DNA of 64,000 nt from Nesterenkonia sp. LB17. Its GTDB lineage: Bacteria; Actinomycetota; Actinomycetes; Actinomycetales; Micrococcaceae. The notes beneath the pieces are model-generated. The model saw only the letters and a list, made by a program, of their open reading frames with translations, did not search any database and was not told the origin of the DNA. This document shows positions 55,611 to 64,000 of this stretch, piece after piece. The position numbers and the translations under genes were made by a program. The stretch is taken from assembly GCF_022565915.1 (NCBI RefSeq), contig NZ_JAJOYX010000002.1, positions 566,293-630,292 of the forward strand, written 5' to 3'. Position 1 is the stretch's first letter. The number at the start of each line of letters is the position of its first letter.

Positions 55611-57215
55611 TCAGCGCAGGTACTTCTCGAATCCCTTGGGGAGGTTCAGGTCCTCGGGCTTGAGATCCTTCGTGCCTGCGCCGAAGCTGGAGCCGTCCAT
55701 CCGCTTGGCGGCACCCTGGGTGCGCTTGAGCTCAGCCTCGCGGGCCTCCTGGGCGGCCTTGGCCGGGTTGCCGGACTTCTTCTTGGGCTTGGGCTGGGGC
55801 TTGCGCTTCTTCGAGGCGCCTCCTCCGGCACCCATGCCGGGCATCCCGCCCATCCCCGGCATCCCGCCGCCGCCGGGCATCGAGGGCATGCCCCCGCCGC
55901 CGGCCATCTTCTTCATCATCTTCTGTGCCTGGGTGAAGCGCTCCAGAAGCTGGTTGACCTCGGAGACGTGGACGCCGGAGCCCTTGGCGATGCGGGCCCG
56001 GCGGGAGCCGTTGATGACCTTGGGGACGTTGCGCTCATAGGGGGTCATCGAATAGATGATCGCCTCGACCCGGCCGATGGAGGACTCGTCGAACTGGTCC
56101 AGCTGCTGCCGCATCCCCTGCGCGCCGGGCATCATGCCCAGCAGCTTCTTCATCGAGCCCATCTTCTTGAGCTGCTGCATCTGACCGAGGAAGTCGTCGA
56201 GGGTGAAGTCCTCCTGGTCGGCGAACTTCCTGGCCATCTTCTCGGCCTCGCCGCGGTCCCAGTTGGCCTCGGCCTGCTCGACCAGGGAGAGGATGTCACC
56301 CATGTCCAGGATCCGACGAGCCATCCGGTCCGGGTGGAAGACCTCGAAGTCTTTCAGCCCTTCACCGGTGGAGGCGTACATGACGGGCTTGCCGGTGACC
56401 GAGGCGACCGAGAGCGCGGCACCGCCGCGAGCGTCGCCGTCGAGCTTGGTGAGCACCACGCCGGTGAAGTTCACGCCCTCGTTGAAGGCCTGCGCGGTGG
56501 TGACCGCGTCCTGACCGATCATCGCGTCGATCACGAAGAGCGTCTCGTGCGCGCCGACGGCGGCCTTGATGTCAGCGGCCTGACGCATCAGCTCGGCGTC
56601 GACGCCGAGGCGCCCGGCGGTGTCGATGATGATGACGTCGTGGAGTTTGCTGCGGGCCTCGGCGAGACCATCGGTGGCCACCTTGACCGGGTCACCGGTG
56701 GTGGACTCGAATTCCGAGGACACGCCGGGGTGCGGAGCGTAGACGGGAACACCGGCGCGCTTTCCGCCGACCTGCAGCTGGGTGACCGCGTTGGGCCGCT
56801 GAAGGTCACAGGCCACCAGCATCGGGGTGTGGCCCTGGTTCTTCAGATGGTGCGCCAGCTTCCCGGCGAGCGTGGTCTTGCCCGCACCCTGGAGGCCGGC
56901 GAGCATGATCACCGTCGGCGGGTTCTTGGCGAAGGCCAGTTCACGGGTCTGCCCGCCGAGGATCCCGACGAGCTCCTCGTTGACGATCTTCACGATCTGC
57001 TGACCCGGGTTCAACGCCTGTGCGACCTCGGACCCGAGGGCGCGCGCCTTGACCTTGGCGATGAACTCGCGGACCACCGGCACGGCGACGTCGGCATCGA
57101 GCAGCGCCCGGCGGATCTCCCGCGCGGTGCCGTCGATGTCGGCCTCGGAGAGCCTCCCCTTGCCGCGGAGGTTCTTGAAGGTGGCGCTCAGGCGATCGGA
57201 GAGGGAGTTGAACAC
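55611..57215 (-). CDS. ffh: Signal recognition particle protein Ffh
   Basis: A 534-residue GTPase. N domain, then the G domain with GLQGAGKTTLAGKLA, DTAGRLG and TKLDGDARGG, then the Met-rich M domain with GSRRARIAKGSGVHVSEVN that binds 4.5S/6S RNA and signal peptides. The C-terminal 70 residues carry a Gly/Met repeat (GGGGMPSMPGGGGMPGMGG) and a basic tail, longer than the E. coli protein. GTG start with AAGGGA upstream. Confidence 0.94.
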   Translation of the reverse strand: MFNSLSDRLSATFKNLRGKGRLSEADIDGTAREIRRALLDADVAVPVVREFIAKVKARALGSEVAQALNPGQQIVKIVNEELVGILGGQTRELAFAKNPPTVIMLAGLQGAGKTTLAGKLAHHLKNQGHTPMLVACDLQRPNAVTQLQVGGKRAGVPVYAPHPGVSSEFESTTGDPVKVATDGLAEARSKLHDVIIIDTAGRLGVDAELMRQAADIKAAVGAHETLFVIDAMIGQDAVTTAQAFNEGVNFTGVVLTKLDGDARGGAALSVASVTGKPVMYASTGEGLKDFEVFHPDRMARRILDMGDILSLVEQAEANWDRGEAEKMARKFADQEDFTLDDFLGQMQQLKKMGSMKKLLGMMPGAQGMRQQLDQFDESSIGRVEAIIYSMTPYERNVPKVINGSRRARIAKGSGVHVSEVNQLLERFTQAQKMMKKMAGGGGMPSMPGGGGMPGMGGMPGMGAGGGASKKRKPQPKPKKKSGNPAKAAQEAREAELKRTQGAAKRMDGSSFGAGTKDLKPEDLNLPKGFEKYLR

Positions 57216-57300
57216 GTCTGGGATGTCCCTTGGGTCGTGGATGGTGGCTACGCAGAACGGAGCAGAGTGCGACCACTGCGCAGTGGATGTACCGAGGCTC

Positions 57301-57306
57301 TAGAGT
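57301..57306 (+). promoter_or_regulatory. -10 box of a probable leaderless promoter for the giant glycosyltransferase
   Basis: TAGAGT, six bases, then GTG at 57313. It lies in the 97-base divergent spacer to ffh. Confidence 0.45.
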
Positions 57307-57312
57307 ATCAAT

Positions 57313-60300
57313 GTGCGATGGATAGACCTTCACCCCAGTGACACCGCCTCCGAGACCTCCACCGTCGCGGAGCGGGTATCTGCCACCGACGCTGATGTCC
57401 TCAGTGCGGCCCGGGCGGCGCACCACACCGCCCTGGAGGCCGCCGAGCAGGCGCACCGGGCCGCGGCCGGCGCCTGGTCAGGTCCGACGCAGAAATCGGT
57501 GGCGCCCAGCCTGCATCAGCATCACGCATCGGCGCACCTCAGACGCGCCGACGAGCTCTCCGAGCCCGGGTCTTCAGCCACGCGCGCGAGCGCAGACCAC
57601 GTGGAAGCGCCCACCGTCGCGTGGCGGAAGGCGCTCGGCGACGCGACGCAGCTGCCCCCCGCGGAGGCCGGGGTGTCCAGACCGCGCCTGGACCTGCGCG
57701 TGGGTCTGGTCGCCGGGCCGCGACTGCACGCCGGGTTCTTCGGCCTCGCCGAACTGCGCGATCTCACCGCCGAGAACTGGCAGACGGAGCTCGAGGATCT
57801 CGACCTGGTGCTGATCGGCTCGGAGGCAGAGGATTCCCGCGAATTCCTGTCCGAGACCCTGATCCCCGCAGCCCGCGACCAAGGACTCAGTGTGGCCCTG
57901 GTGGTCACCTCCGGACCCCGGCTGGGATCCTGGTCGGCGATCGCCGAGATCTGCACCCAGGTCTTCGCCCCAGACCCCGAGGCCGCCGCCCTGCTGCGCA
58001 GCCACTGCCCCGAGGACACTCCGGTAGAGGTCATCCCGCACCCGGTCAGCCCCGTGCTTCACTCCCCCATCGGAACCCGCCCGGCGCGCACCCCGCTGAT
58101 CGCGCTGCTGGGCATCGAACAGCTGCGCCCGGCCGCGCACCTCGAGGAACCCCAGTTCATCCCACCGCTCTTCGACGGGGTGCTGGGCTCCGGCCGGCCG
58201 ACGGCGCTGCTTCCACCGCATCTCACCCCCGGCTTCCCGGCGATCGAGACGGCCTCCGAGCCGACGTCACAGACCACGCCCCCACCCACGTCGGTGCCGA
58301 CCCGCCGGCCGACATCGGAGCCCTCAGCACCACTGCCCTCACCACCACTGACGTCACCACCCGCCGCCCGCGAGCCCCAGGCCTACCGATGGGCCATCCC
58401 GGCCGACTATGCGCCCTGGACCGTGACCCGCGCAGAGGCGGCACTGCTGGGAACGGCCCCGGAGTCGGCCCGGCTGCAGCGCGCGATGGACGTCGGGCTC
58501 GCGGTCAATGCCGTGAAGGACTCCCAGGCGGTGTTCGATCCGCAGATCCTGCAGCTGCAGGCCAGCGGCACCATGGTCTTCTCGACCTATAACCAAGGCG
58601 TGAACTCCTACTACCCCCAGGTCCACATCGCGAACTCCGCAGAGGACGTCTCCAAGACGCTCGAGACGATGACCCTGGAGGAGCTGCGCCGGGTCCAGGG
58701 CGACGGGATCAGGAAGATCTTCACCGATCAGCACGGCAGCGACGTGCTGACCCGAATCGCGGCCAAGGCCGGATGCGCGGTCGAGACGGCCCAGGATCGA
58801 GTCCTGGTGGTGGCCGATGAACTCACCGACGCCCTGCGCGCCGACATCGCGTCCCAGACCCACCCCAGGGTCGAGATCGCCACCTGGGCGGAGCTCGCCG
58901 CATCGTCTGAGGACGACGACGCCGAGGGCCCGCACCACCACGCCAGCCTCGATGCCGCTGTCGCCCCCCTGACAAGCCGCTTCGAGATCCTGGTGCCCCT
59001 GGATTCCGCTCGACGCTACAGCCCGGAGTACCTGGCCGATCACGTGGCGGCGTTCCGTTATCAGGCCGCCGCGGTGACCACGAAGCTCGACGGAGCCGCC
59101 GCCGACACCGACGACGCCGCCCACCAGCGCCGGGCCGGCGTCACCGACCTGGGCCTCTCTGCCTGGTGGCGGCCCGCGTCTTCGGCCCTGCAGTCCCCCG
59201 ACGCTCTGCTCGGAACCCTTGAGGCGGACCAGGGCGCCTCGAACTCGATCATGCCGGTCTACGCCCTCGACCACCTGGGGCACCGGCCCGCCGGAGCCCG
59301 GCGGCAGATCGACCGTGCGCAGGGCACCGACATCGCTGAGGCTCGGGAGGAGTTTCGCCAGACCGCCCAGGAGCAGGGACTCGAGCTCGCCGTCGTCGTC
59401 CCGATCTACAACAATGGGGATCACCTGCGGCACAAGGCCTTCGCCTCGCTGCGCCGTTCGGGGATCTTCGAGAAGATGCATGTCCTGCTGATCAACGACG
59501 GCTCCACCGACGCCTCCACGGTGGACACCATCGAGGAGCTCGCCGACGCCTGGCCCAACGTCTCGGCGTTCCATCACCCTCTGGGCGGATCCGGCTCAGC
59601 ATCCCGTCCGCGCAACACCGGGCTTGCGCTGAGCTTCACCGAGTTCGTCACCTACCTCGACCCCGATGATGAGGAGCTCGAGGACGGCTATTGGGAGCTG
59701 CTGGAGCGGCTGCGTGAGGCACCCGAGGCCGACTATGCGTTGGGCACCATGGCGGTCTGGACCCGCAACTACGCGGTCCATGACTACCACGAGCGGTTCC
59801 AGGCCGGCGTCGAGCACCGGGACGGACTGGACTGGCCCAAGCCCGATGGCCTGGTCACGCTGAACTTCCGGCCGGCCTCCATCGAAGCGCTGGTCGCGCG
59901 CACCGTCTGGCTCCAGAGCCTCGGCCTGGTCCAGCCTGTGGGCGCGGTCGGGCAGGACACCTACTTCTTCCAGCAGATGTTCTTCCACACCCGGGCCTAT
60001 GTCCCGGTGTACCGACCGGTGTATACCTACTACGGAGCGGTGGAGACCTCCATCGTGAACGTGATCTCCCCGAACTACTTCCGGAAGTACCTGATCCTGG
60101 AGCAGGATCGCGCAGCCTGGCTGCGTGAGGTCGGACTGCTCGAGGTCTACCGCGAACAGCGCTTCGAATCCTTCTTCGTCTCCTGGTACCTGCAGAAGTT
60201 CAAGCATGTGCTGCCTCACGATCGTGACGAGGCGGCAGGCGTGCTCCGGGAACTCATCGCCGCGTACGGAGACGTGCGTTGGCGAGACCCGCGCGGCAGA

Positions 60301-60453
60301 GAGTTCTTCCGCAGCCTCGAGGGGCGTCTTGGACCTACGAACGCTTCATCCCGCGGCCGGACCGCGGATCACAGCAGGACCGGGGATCGCAACAGCGCCG
60401 CCGGGGGCGGCCGGGACACCATCGATGTGAAGGACAGTGAAGGCGATGACTGA
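57313..60453 (+). CDS. Giant two-domain glycosyltransferase, paralogue A
   Basis: A 1046-residue cytoplasmic protein with no membrane segment. Residues about 115-490 resemble CgeB/DUF3880-type GT-B transferases, with the end FSTYNQGVNSYYPQVHIANS and LEELRRVQGDGIRKIF. A Pro/Thr/Ser-rich linker (about 312-356) interrupts this part and is missing in paralogue B. From about 690 a GT2 domain follows: VVVPIYNNGDHLRHKAFASL, INDGSTDASTV, SASRPRNTGLAL and the metal site TYLDPDDEELEDG, with VGQDTYFFQQMFF at the acceptor side. It probably adds two sugars to a wall or surface polymer (inference). It overlaps the next small gene by eight bases. Confidence 0.78.
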   Translation: MRWIDLHPSDTASETSTVAERVSATDADVLSAARAAHHTALEAAEQAHRAAAGAWSGPTQKSVAPSLHQHHASAHLRRADELSEPGSSATRASADHVEAPTVAWRKALGDATQLPPAEAGVSRPRLDLRVGLVAGPRLHAGFFGLAELRDLTAENWQTELEDLDLVLIGSEAEDSREFLSETLIPAARDQGLSVALVVTSGPRLGSWSAIAEICTQVFAPDPEAAALLRSHCPEDTPVEVIPHPVSPVLHSPIGTRPARTPLIALLGIEQLRPAAHLEEPQFIPPLFDGVLGSGRPTALLPPHLTPGFPAIETASEPTSQTTPPPTSVPTRRPTSEPSAPLPSPPLTSPPAAREPQAYRWAIPADYAPWTVTRAEAALLGTAPESARLQRAMDVGLAVNAVKDSQAVFDPQILQLQASGTMVFSTYNQGVNSYYPQVHIANSAEDVSKTLETMTLEELRRVQGDGIRKIFTDQHGSDVLTRIAAKAGCAVETAQDRVLVVADELTDALRADIASQTHPRVEIATWAELAASSEDDDAEGPHHHASLDAAVAPLTSRFEILVPLDSARRYSPEYLADHVAAFRYQAAAVTTKLDGAAADTDDAAHQRRAGVTDLGLSAWWRPASSALQSPDALLGTLEADQGASNSIMPVYALDHLGHRPAGARRQIDRAQGTDIAEAREEFRQTAQEQGLELAVVVPIYNNGDHLRHKAFASLRRSGIFEKMHVLLINDGSTDASTVDTIEELADAWPNVSAFHHPLGGSGSASRPRNTGLALSFTEFVTYLDPDDEELEDGYWELLERLREAPEADYALGTMAVWTRNYAVHDYHERFQAGVEHRDGLDWPKPDGLVTLNFRPASIEALVARTVWLQSLGLVQPVGAVGQDTYFFQQMFFHTRAYVPVYRPVYTYYGAVETSIVNVISPNYFRKYLILEQDRAAWLREVGLLEVYREQRFESFFVSWYLQKFKHVLPHDRDEAAGVLRELIAAYGDVRWRDPRGREFFRSLEGRLGPTNASSRGRTADHSRTGDRNSAAGGGRDTIDVKDSEGDD

Positions 60454-60838
60454 GACCGAGCAGACCAGCACCACCGCGGCGGCGCCGACCGAGGACGCGC
60501 TCACAGCCGAGACCGACCTCAGTGAGAACACCCGTGAGGTCGTGGTCGAGCTGCTCAAGCAGCACCAGGCGCTGCTCAGCGAGCTCCACTGGGCCTATGG
60601 CCAGCTCGAACGTGTCCAAGAGGTCGACATCGCAGCTCTGAAGCAGCGCGTCTCGGAACTCGAACAGCGCCGCCCCGGCGGGAAAACCTCACGGGCGACG
60701 TCCGTGACGGCGTCCTCGAAGCTGCGCAAGCGTGTCGAGTTCACCTTCCAGCATCCCGACAAGGCCGCGCGGGCCGCAGGACGCAAGCTCTCAAGACCGT
60801 TCGAACAGGTGGCCCGCAGAGCTGGGTTCAGCCGGTGA
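60446..60838 (+). CDS. Small coiled-coil protein between the two glycosyltransferases
   Basis: A 130-residue protein. A Thr/Ala/Glu-rich N terminus leads into a helix with heptads (VVVELLKQHQALLSELHWAY, then VQEVDIAALKQRVSELEQRR) likely to form a coiled coil, and a basic C terminus (FQHPDKAARAAGRKLSRPFE). No signal peptide, membrane segment or known domain was recognised. It is locked between the two glycosyltransferase genes by overlaps on both sides (eight bases and four bases), which suggests a subunit or adaptor of a glycosyltransferase complex; this is inference. Confidence 0.6.
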   Translation: MTETEQTSTTAAAPTEDALTAETDLSENTREVVVELLKQHQALLSELHWAYGQLERVQEVDIAALKQRVSELEQRRPGGKTSRATSVTASSKLRKRVEFTFQHPDKAARAAGRKLSRPFEQVARRAGFSR

Positions 60839-63639
60839 CTCCCCAGGCGGGCCGCCCCAGCCCGCACCTGCGCCAGGCTCGCCTGGAAGCAGGCGCCGCT
60901 AGGATCGCTGAGCTCCTGGCCGCACCCGACCCGCTGCGCGCGCTGCACGAGGGCGGGTCCCTTGCGCTTCTGGGCCCGGCTCCCGGAAGCCCGTTTTCTC
61001 GGGGCCGGACTGACGCCTCGGACCTGATCGAGCAGCTGGCCCCGGCGATGGCCGCGCTGCCAGACCCAGAGTCCGGGGTCTCGAGGCCGCGCCTGGCGCT
61101 GCGTATAGCAGTCATCGACGACGAGGCGACCCAGCAGGTGCTTCGCGGGGCCGCTGAGGTCATCGGCCTTCCCGCGACGCAGCTCAGACAGGACCCCTCG
61201 GCGCTTGACGGTGTCGACCTGGTGATCCTGACTCCGGTCAGCATCGGCGCCCGGTACAGCTTCCCGCCGGAGGGGACCGTGGAGAGCACCGAGGACGAGC
61301 GTCAGGCCTGGGTGAAGCTGCTGCTGACCGAGGTGATACCCGGCTGCCGCAGCCGAGACATCCCCGTCGTCTTCTGGGACCGCACCACGCGCAGCACCAC
61401 CGCCACCGGGCGCGACCTGGCCAGCGCCTGCGACCGGGTCTTCGCGGTCTCAGACGAGGCCGCCCGCCGCTATGCCGCCACGCGGAGGAACGAGACAGCA
61501 GTCCTCCGGGTGCCGATGGTGGTCAACCCGCTGCAGAACACGCCGCTGGGCACCCGTGGAGCCGGCTCCACAGTCATCACCATGGGCGACGCCCAGGTTG
61601 CCCAGAACCCCGAGGACCTGCGGATGATGGCGGACTGGATCCTCGACGGCGTCAGCGCCCAGGGCCTCCCCGCCGCGCTGCTGCGCCGGGGTGAGGCGGA
61701 CACCTTCCCGGCCGGCATCGGGGCGGGCTTCGCGGCACGCCACTGGCCGCTGCTCGTGGACAATCCCGGACCCGCCGCGATCGCGGCCATCGACCGGGTG
61801 ACCGACATCGGCATCGTGCTCAATGACGTGCTCCGCTCCCAGATCCTCTATGACCGGCGCATCATCGAGCTGCAGGCCGCCGGCTCCCTGGTGCTCAGCG
61901 GCTACAACCAGGGCGTGAACTCCTACCTGCCGCATGTGAGGATCCCGCAGTCAGCGGTGGACGTCTCCGATGCCCTCTCCTCACTGACCCTCGGGGAGCT
62001 CCGGCGCGTCCAGGGGGACGGGATCCGCACCGCCTTCAGCAACCACCACGTCTCTGACGTGCTCGCGATCATCTGTGCGGCGGTGGGCTTCTCACCAGCG
62101 CCACCACCAGAACGGGTGCTCGCGGTCGTCGAGCAGACCGCCCCCCAGAAGCAGGGGGACCAGTTGGACCAGGTACTGGGCGCAGAGATGGCTTCGCAGA
62201 CCTACGCCGAGATCCCCCTGGTCTCCTGGGACCAGCTGCCGGCCCGCCACGGCAGCTATGACATCCTGCTGCCGGTCTCCGCCGAGCGACACTACTCCCC
62301 CACCTACGCAGCAGACATGGTCACCGCGTTCCGCTATCAGCGCGCCGGCATCGTCTCGAAGCTGGACGGAACTGCCGAGGAGACCGATCACGCCGCGCTG
62401 CGCCACGGGACGCTGTCTCCTGCAGCGACCGAGACGCTCTCCCTCGACCTCACGGCCTGGTGGCATCCCGCCGTCTCCGCGACCGCCAGCGCCCCGGCCC
62501 TGCGAGCGCATGCCCGCGATCAGCGGATCCTCTTCGGCGATCATCTCGGTCATCATGCTCGGCTGACCGGCGCCTCGGCCCGGCGAGATCGCCCCTCGCT
62601 GGTGGCAGATGAGGATCGCGCGGCGAGCTCCGCGCTCGTCGCCGCCACGGCGCAGGCACTGGATCTGCAGCTGACCGTGATCGTGCCGGTCTACAACAAC
62701 GGTGATCACCTTCGACATAAGGCCTTCGCCTCGCTGCGCCGATCTTCGGTGTTCGAGAAGATGCACGTGCTGCTGGTCAACGACGGGTCGACCGACCCGG
62801 TCACGGTGGACACCGTGGAGGAGCTGGCCCACGAGTACCCGAATGTGACGGCCTACCACCACGGCGGGGGCGGCTCGGGTTCTGCCTCCCGACCGCGCAA
62901 CACCGGCCTCGAGCTGACCCAGACCCCCTTCGTCACCTACCTGGATCCCGATAATGAGGCGGTGGAGGACGGCTTCGCGCGTCTGCTGTCGGACATCTCC
63001 TCGCACGAGGACGTCGACTTCGTGCTCGGTGATATGACCCAGTGGGCCAGCCGGTTCGGAAGGCTGCGCTACAGCCAGCTGCTGAGGGAGGCCCTTGCTG
63101 ACTACCAGGATCCCTCCGGCACGATCACCGTGCCGCGCGATGCCCTGGAGCGACTGCGCTTTCGACCCATGGGAATCCAGACCGTCATCGCTCGCACCGA
63201 ATGGCTCAAGGGCTGCGGACTCGAGCAGCCCCTGGGCGCGGTGGGTCAGGACAGCTACTTCTTCCAGCAGATGCTCTACTGCGCCCGCCGCATCCGGGTG
63301 CAGAACATCGGGGTGCATACCTATTACGCGGTGGTCAGTGACTCCACGGTGAACACCATCAACCCGGGCTACTTCGAGAAGTACCGTCCGCTCGACGCCG
63401 CACGCGCCGACTGGCTGCGCGAGGTGGGCAAGCTCGAGGCCTACCGGGCCCTGCGTCTGGAGCCGTTCTTCGTGAGCTGGATGCTGCCGAAGCTTCGCCG
63501 GCTCGAGTCAGATCCGGCCAGCTGGCTCTTCGCGGCCGAGACCCTGGAAGACATGCTGGGATACTACGGGGATCACCAGTGGACCACGGCTGAGGCGATC
63601 GAGTTCTGGGACCAACTGGCTGAGGCGCGTCGCGGCTGA
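60835..63639 (+). CDS. Giant two-domain glycosyltransferase, paralogue B
   Basis: A 934-residue homologue of the gene at 57313. The CgeB-like part (about 85-400) has LSGYNQGVNSYLPHVRIPQS and LGELRRVQGDGIRTAF; the GT2 part (from about 611) has VIVPVYNNGDHLRHKAFASL, VNDGSTDPVTV, SASRPRNTGLEL, TYLDPDNEAVEDG and VGQDSYFFQQMLY. The two copies are similar through most of their length, so they arose by duplication; B lacks the Pro/Thr-rich linker. GTG overlaps the preceding stop (GTGA). Sugar and acceptor unknown. Confidence 0.78.
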   Translation: MTPQAGRPSPHLRQARLEAGAARIAELLAAPDPLRALHEGGSLALLGPAPGSPFSRGRTDASDLIEQLAPAMAALPDPESGVSRPRLALRIAVIDDEATQQVLRGAAEVIGLPATQLRQDPSALDGVDLVILTPVSIGARYSFPPEGTVESTEDERQAWVKLLLTEVIPGCRSRDIPVVFWDRTTRSTTATGRDLASACDRVFAVSDEAARRYAATRRNETAVLRVPMVVNPLQNTPLGTRGAGSTVITMGDAQVAQNPEDLRMMADWILDGVSAQGLPAALLRRGEADTFPAGIGAGFAARHWPLLVDNPGPAAIAAIDRVTDIGIVLNDVLRSQILYDRRIIELQAAGSLVLSGYNQGVNSYLPHVRIPQSAVDVSDALSSLTLGELRRVQGDGIRTAFSNHHVSDVLAIICAAVGFSPAPPPERVLAVVEQTAPQKQGDQLDQVLGAEMASQTYAEIPLVSWDQLPARHGSYDILLPVSAERHYSPTYAADMVTAFRYQRAGIVSKLDGTAEETDHAALRHGTLSPAATETLSLDLTAWWHPAVSATASAPALRAHARDQRILFGDHLGHHARLTGASARRDRPSLVADEDRAASSALVAATAQALDLQLTVIVPVYNNGDHLRHKAFASLRRSSVFEKMHVLLVNDGSTDPVTVDTVEELAHEYPNVTAYHHGGGGSGSASRPRNTGLELTQTPFVTYLDPDNEAVEDGFARLLSDISSHEDVDFVLGDMTQWASRFGRLRYSQLLREALADYQDPSGTITVPRDALERLRFRPMGIQTVIARTEWLKGCGLEQPLGAVGQDSYFFQQMLYCARRIRVQNIGVHTYYAVVSDSTVNTINPGYFEKYRPLDAARADWLREVGKLEAYRALRLEPFFVSWMLPKLRRLESDPASWLFAAETLEDMLGYYGDHQWTTAEAIEFWDQLAEARRG

Positions 63640-63663
63640 ACACTTAGATGATGCCCGAGCCGG

Positions 63664-64000
63664 TCATCGCTGCAGCGCGGGCTCCATGCGTTCGCCCAGC
63701 TCGCCGGTGACCGACCGCACGAAGTTCTGTGAGACGTGGCTGTTGTCGTTATAGGTGATCGCCCCGCCGAGGACCGCGTAGCAGGTGGCCTCCTCCTCCG
63801 AACACAGCAGATCCTCCGTCGGCACGAAGTGGTAGTTCTCCGTATCGGCGAAGACCGTCTCGGACTGGGTCAGCCAGCGCTCCGTGACCCGGGTGTCCTC
63901 AAGGTCGTCGTTGCAGGATGACGGGTCCTCCTCGTTCAGCGCCACGCACTCTGGCAGCGTCTCCTCGTCATTGCGCTCGACGTTGAGCCGGGGAATCTCG
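63664..64000 (-). CDS. C-terminal part of an SGNH-type acyltransferase, running off the window
   Basis: The reading frame stays open to the window edge, so only the last 112 residues or so are visible. They include PECVALNEEDP, TEDLLCSEEEATCYAVLGG and, near the end, YNDNSHVSQNFVRSV, whose Asp-x-x-His is the last catalytic pair of SGNH hydrolase-like domains fused to OafA-type membrane acyltransferases. Such proteins O-acetylate surface polysaccharides. It converges with the giant glycosyltransferases, 25 bases away. The membrane acyltransferase half would lie outside the window. Confidence 0.65.
   Translation of the reverse strand, partial: EIPRLNVERNDEETLPECVALNEEDPSSCNDDLEDTRVTERWLTQSETVFADTENYHFVPTEDLLCSEEEATCYAVLGGAITYNDNSHVSQNFVRSVTGELGERMEPALQR

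Overview
The window is high-GC, densely packed, and reads as chromosomal DNA of an actinobacterium of the order Micrococcales, probably a Micrococcaceae or Nesterenkonia-like organism (inference from gene order and protein style, not from a marker gene). Support comes from the order peroxiredoxin-DUF3052-aceE-PucR regulator-fabD-fabH-acpP-fabF, a sufR-B-D-C-S-U-sufT operon, DUF3099, DUF3145, frequent GTG starts, and several genes whose start codon lies where a TANNNT -10 box would put the transcript start (leaderless). No tRNA, rRNA, CRISPR array, transposon or phage gene was seen. No gene-free stretch exceeds 300 bases.

Layout. 1-10.6 kb: a GNAT/acyl-CoA synthetase fusion, a ParC-type topoisomerase subunit, a BlaI/M56-peptidase pair with a clear operator, two SDR proteins (one FabG), and a DUF3099/Cys-rich/SURF1 unit. 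10.8-13.1 kb: an ABC-F ATPase and a lone EcfA-like ATPase. 13.1-25.7 kb: an accessory surface-polysaccharide locus read leftward, made of a 980-residue LuxR-family ATPase regulator, a Wzz/BY-kinase fusion with a damaged P-loop, a WecG/TagA transferase, a GT2, a flippase, three tandem TupA-like ATP-grasp ligases and a polyprenyl-phosphate sugar transferase. 25.8-32.7 kb: the complete SUF Fe-S operon with its SufR regulator. 32.9-35.7 kb: an ABC exporter plus heme A synthase. 35.7-45 kb: peroxiredoxin, DUF3052, pyruvate dehydrogenase E1 and the type II fatty-acid cluster with its PucR/FasR-type regulator. 45.3-57.2 kb (leftward): DUF3145, xerC, dprA, comM, yraN, rnhB, two signal peptidases, rplS, trmD, rimM, a KH protein, rpsP and ffh. 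57.3-63.6 kb: two giant paralogous glycosyltransferases flanking a small coiled-coil protein, then the 3' end of an SGNH-type acyltransferase running off the window.

How the parts work together. AceE makes acetyl-CoA, which feeds FabD/FabH/AcpP/FabF; matching 17-bp inverted repeats upstream of the PucR regulator and of fabD suggest one operator class for both. SURF1 and CtaA both serve aa3-type cytochrome oxidase, and a BlaI-like dyad upstream of the ABC-ctaA unit matches the one upstream of blaI. The 13-26 kb locus looks like a regulated pathway for an undescribed polysaccharide decorated by amide ligases. Its three TupA-like genes arose by local tandem duplication and differ mostly in one central segment, and this is the most unusual feature of the window.
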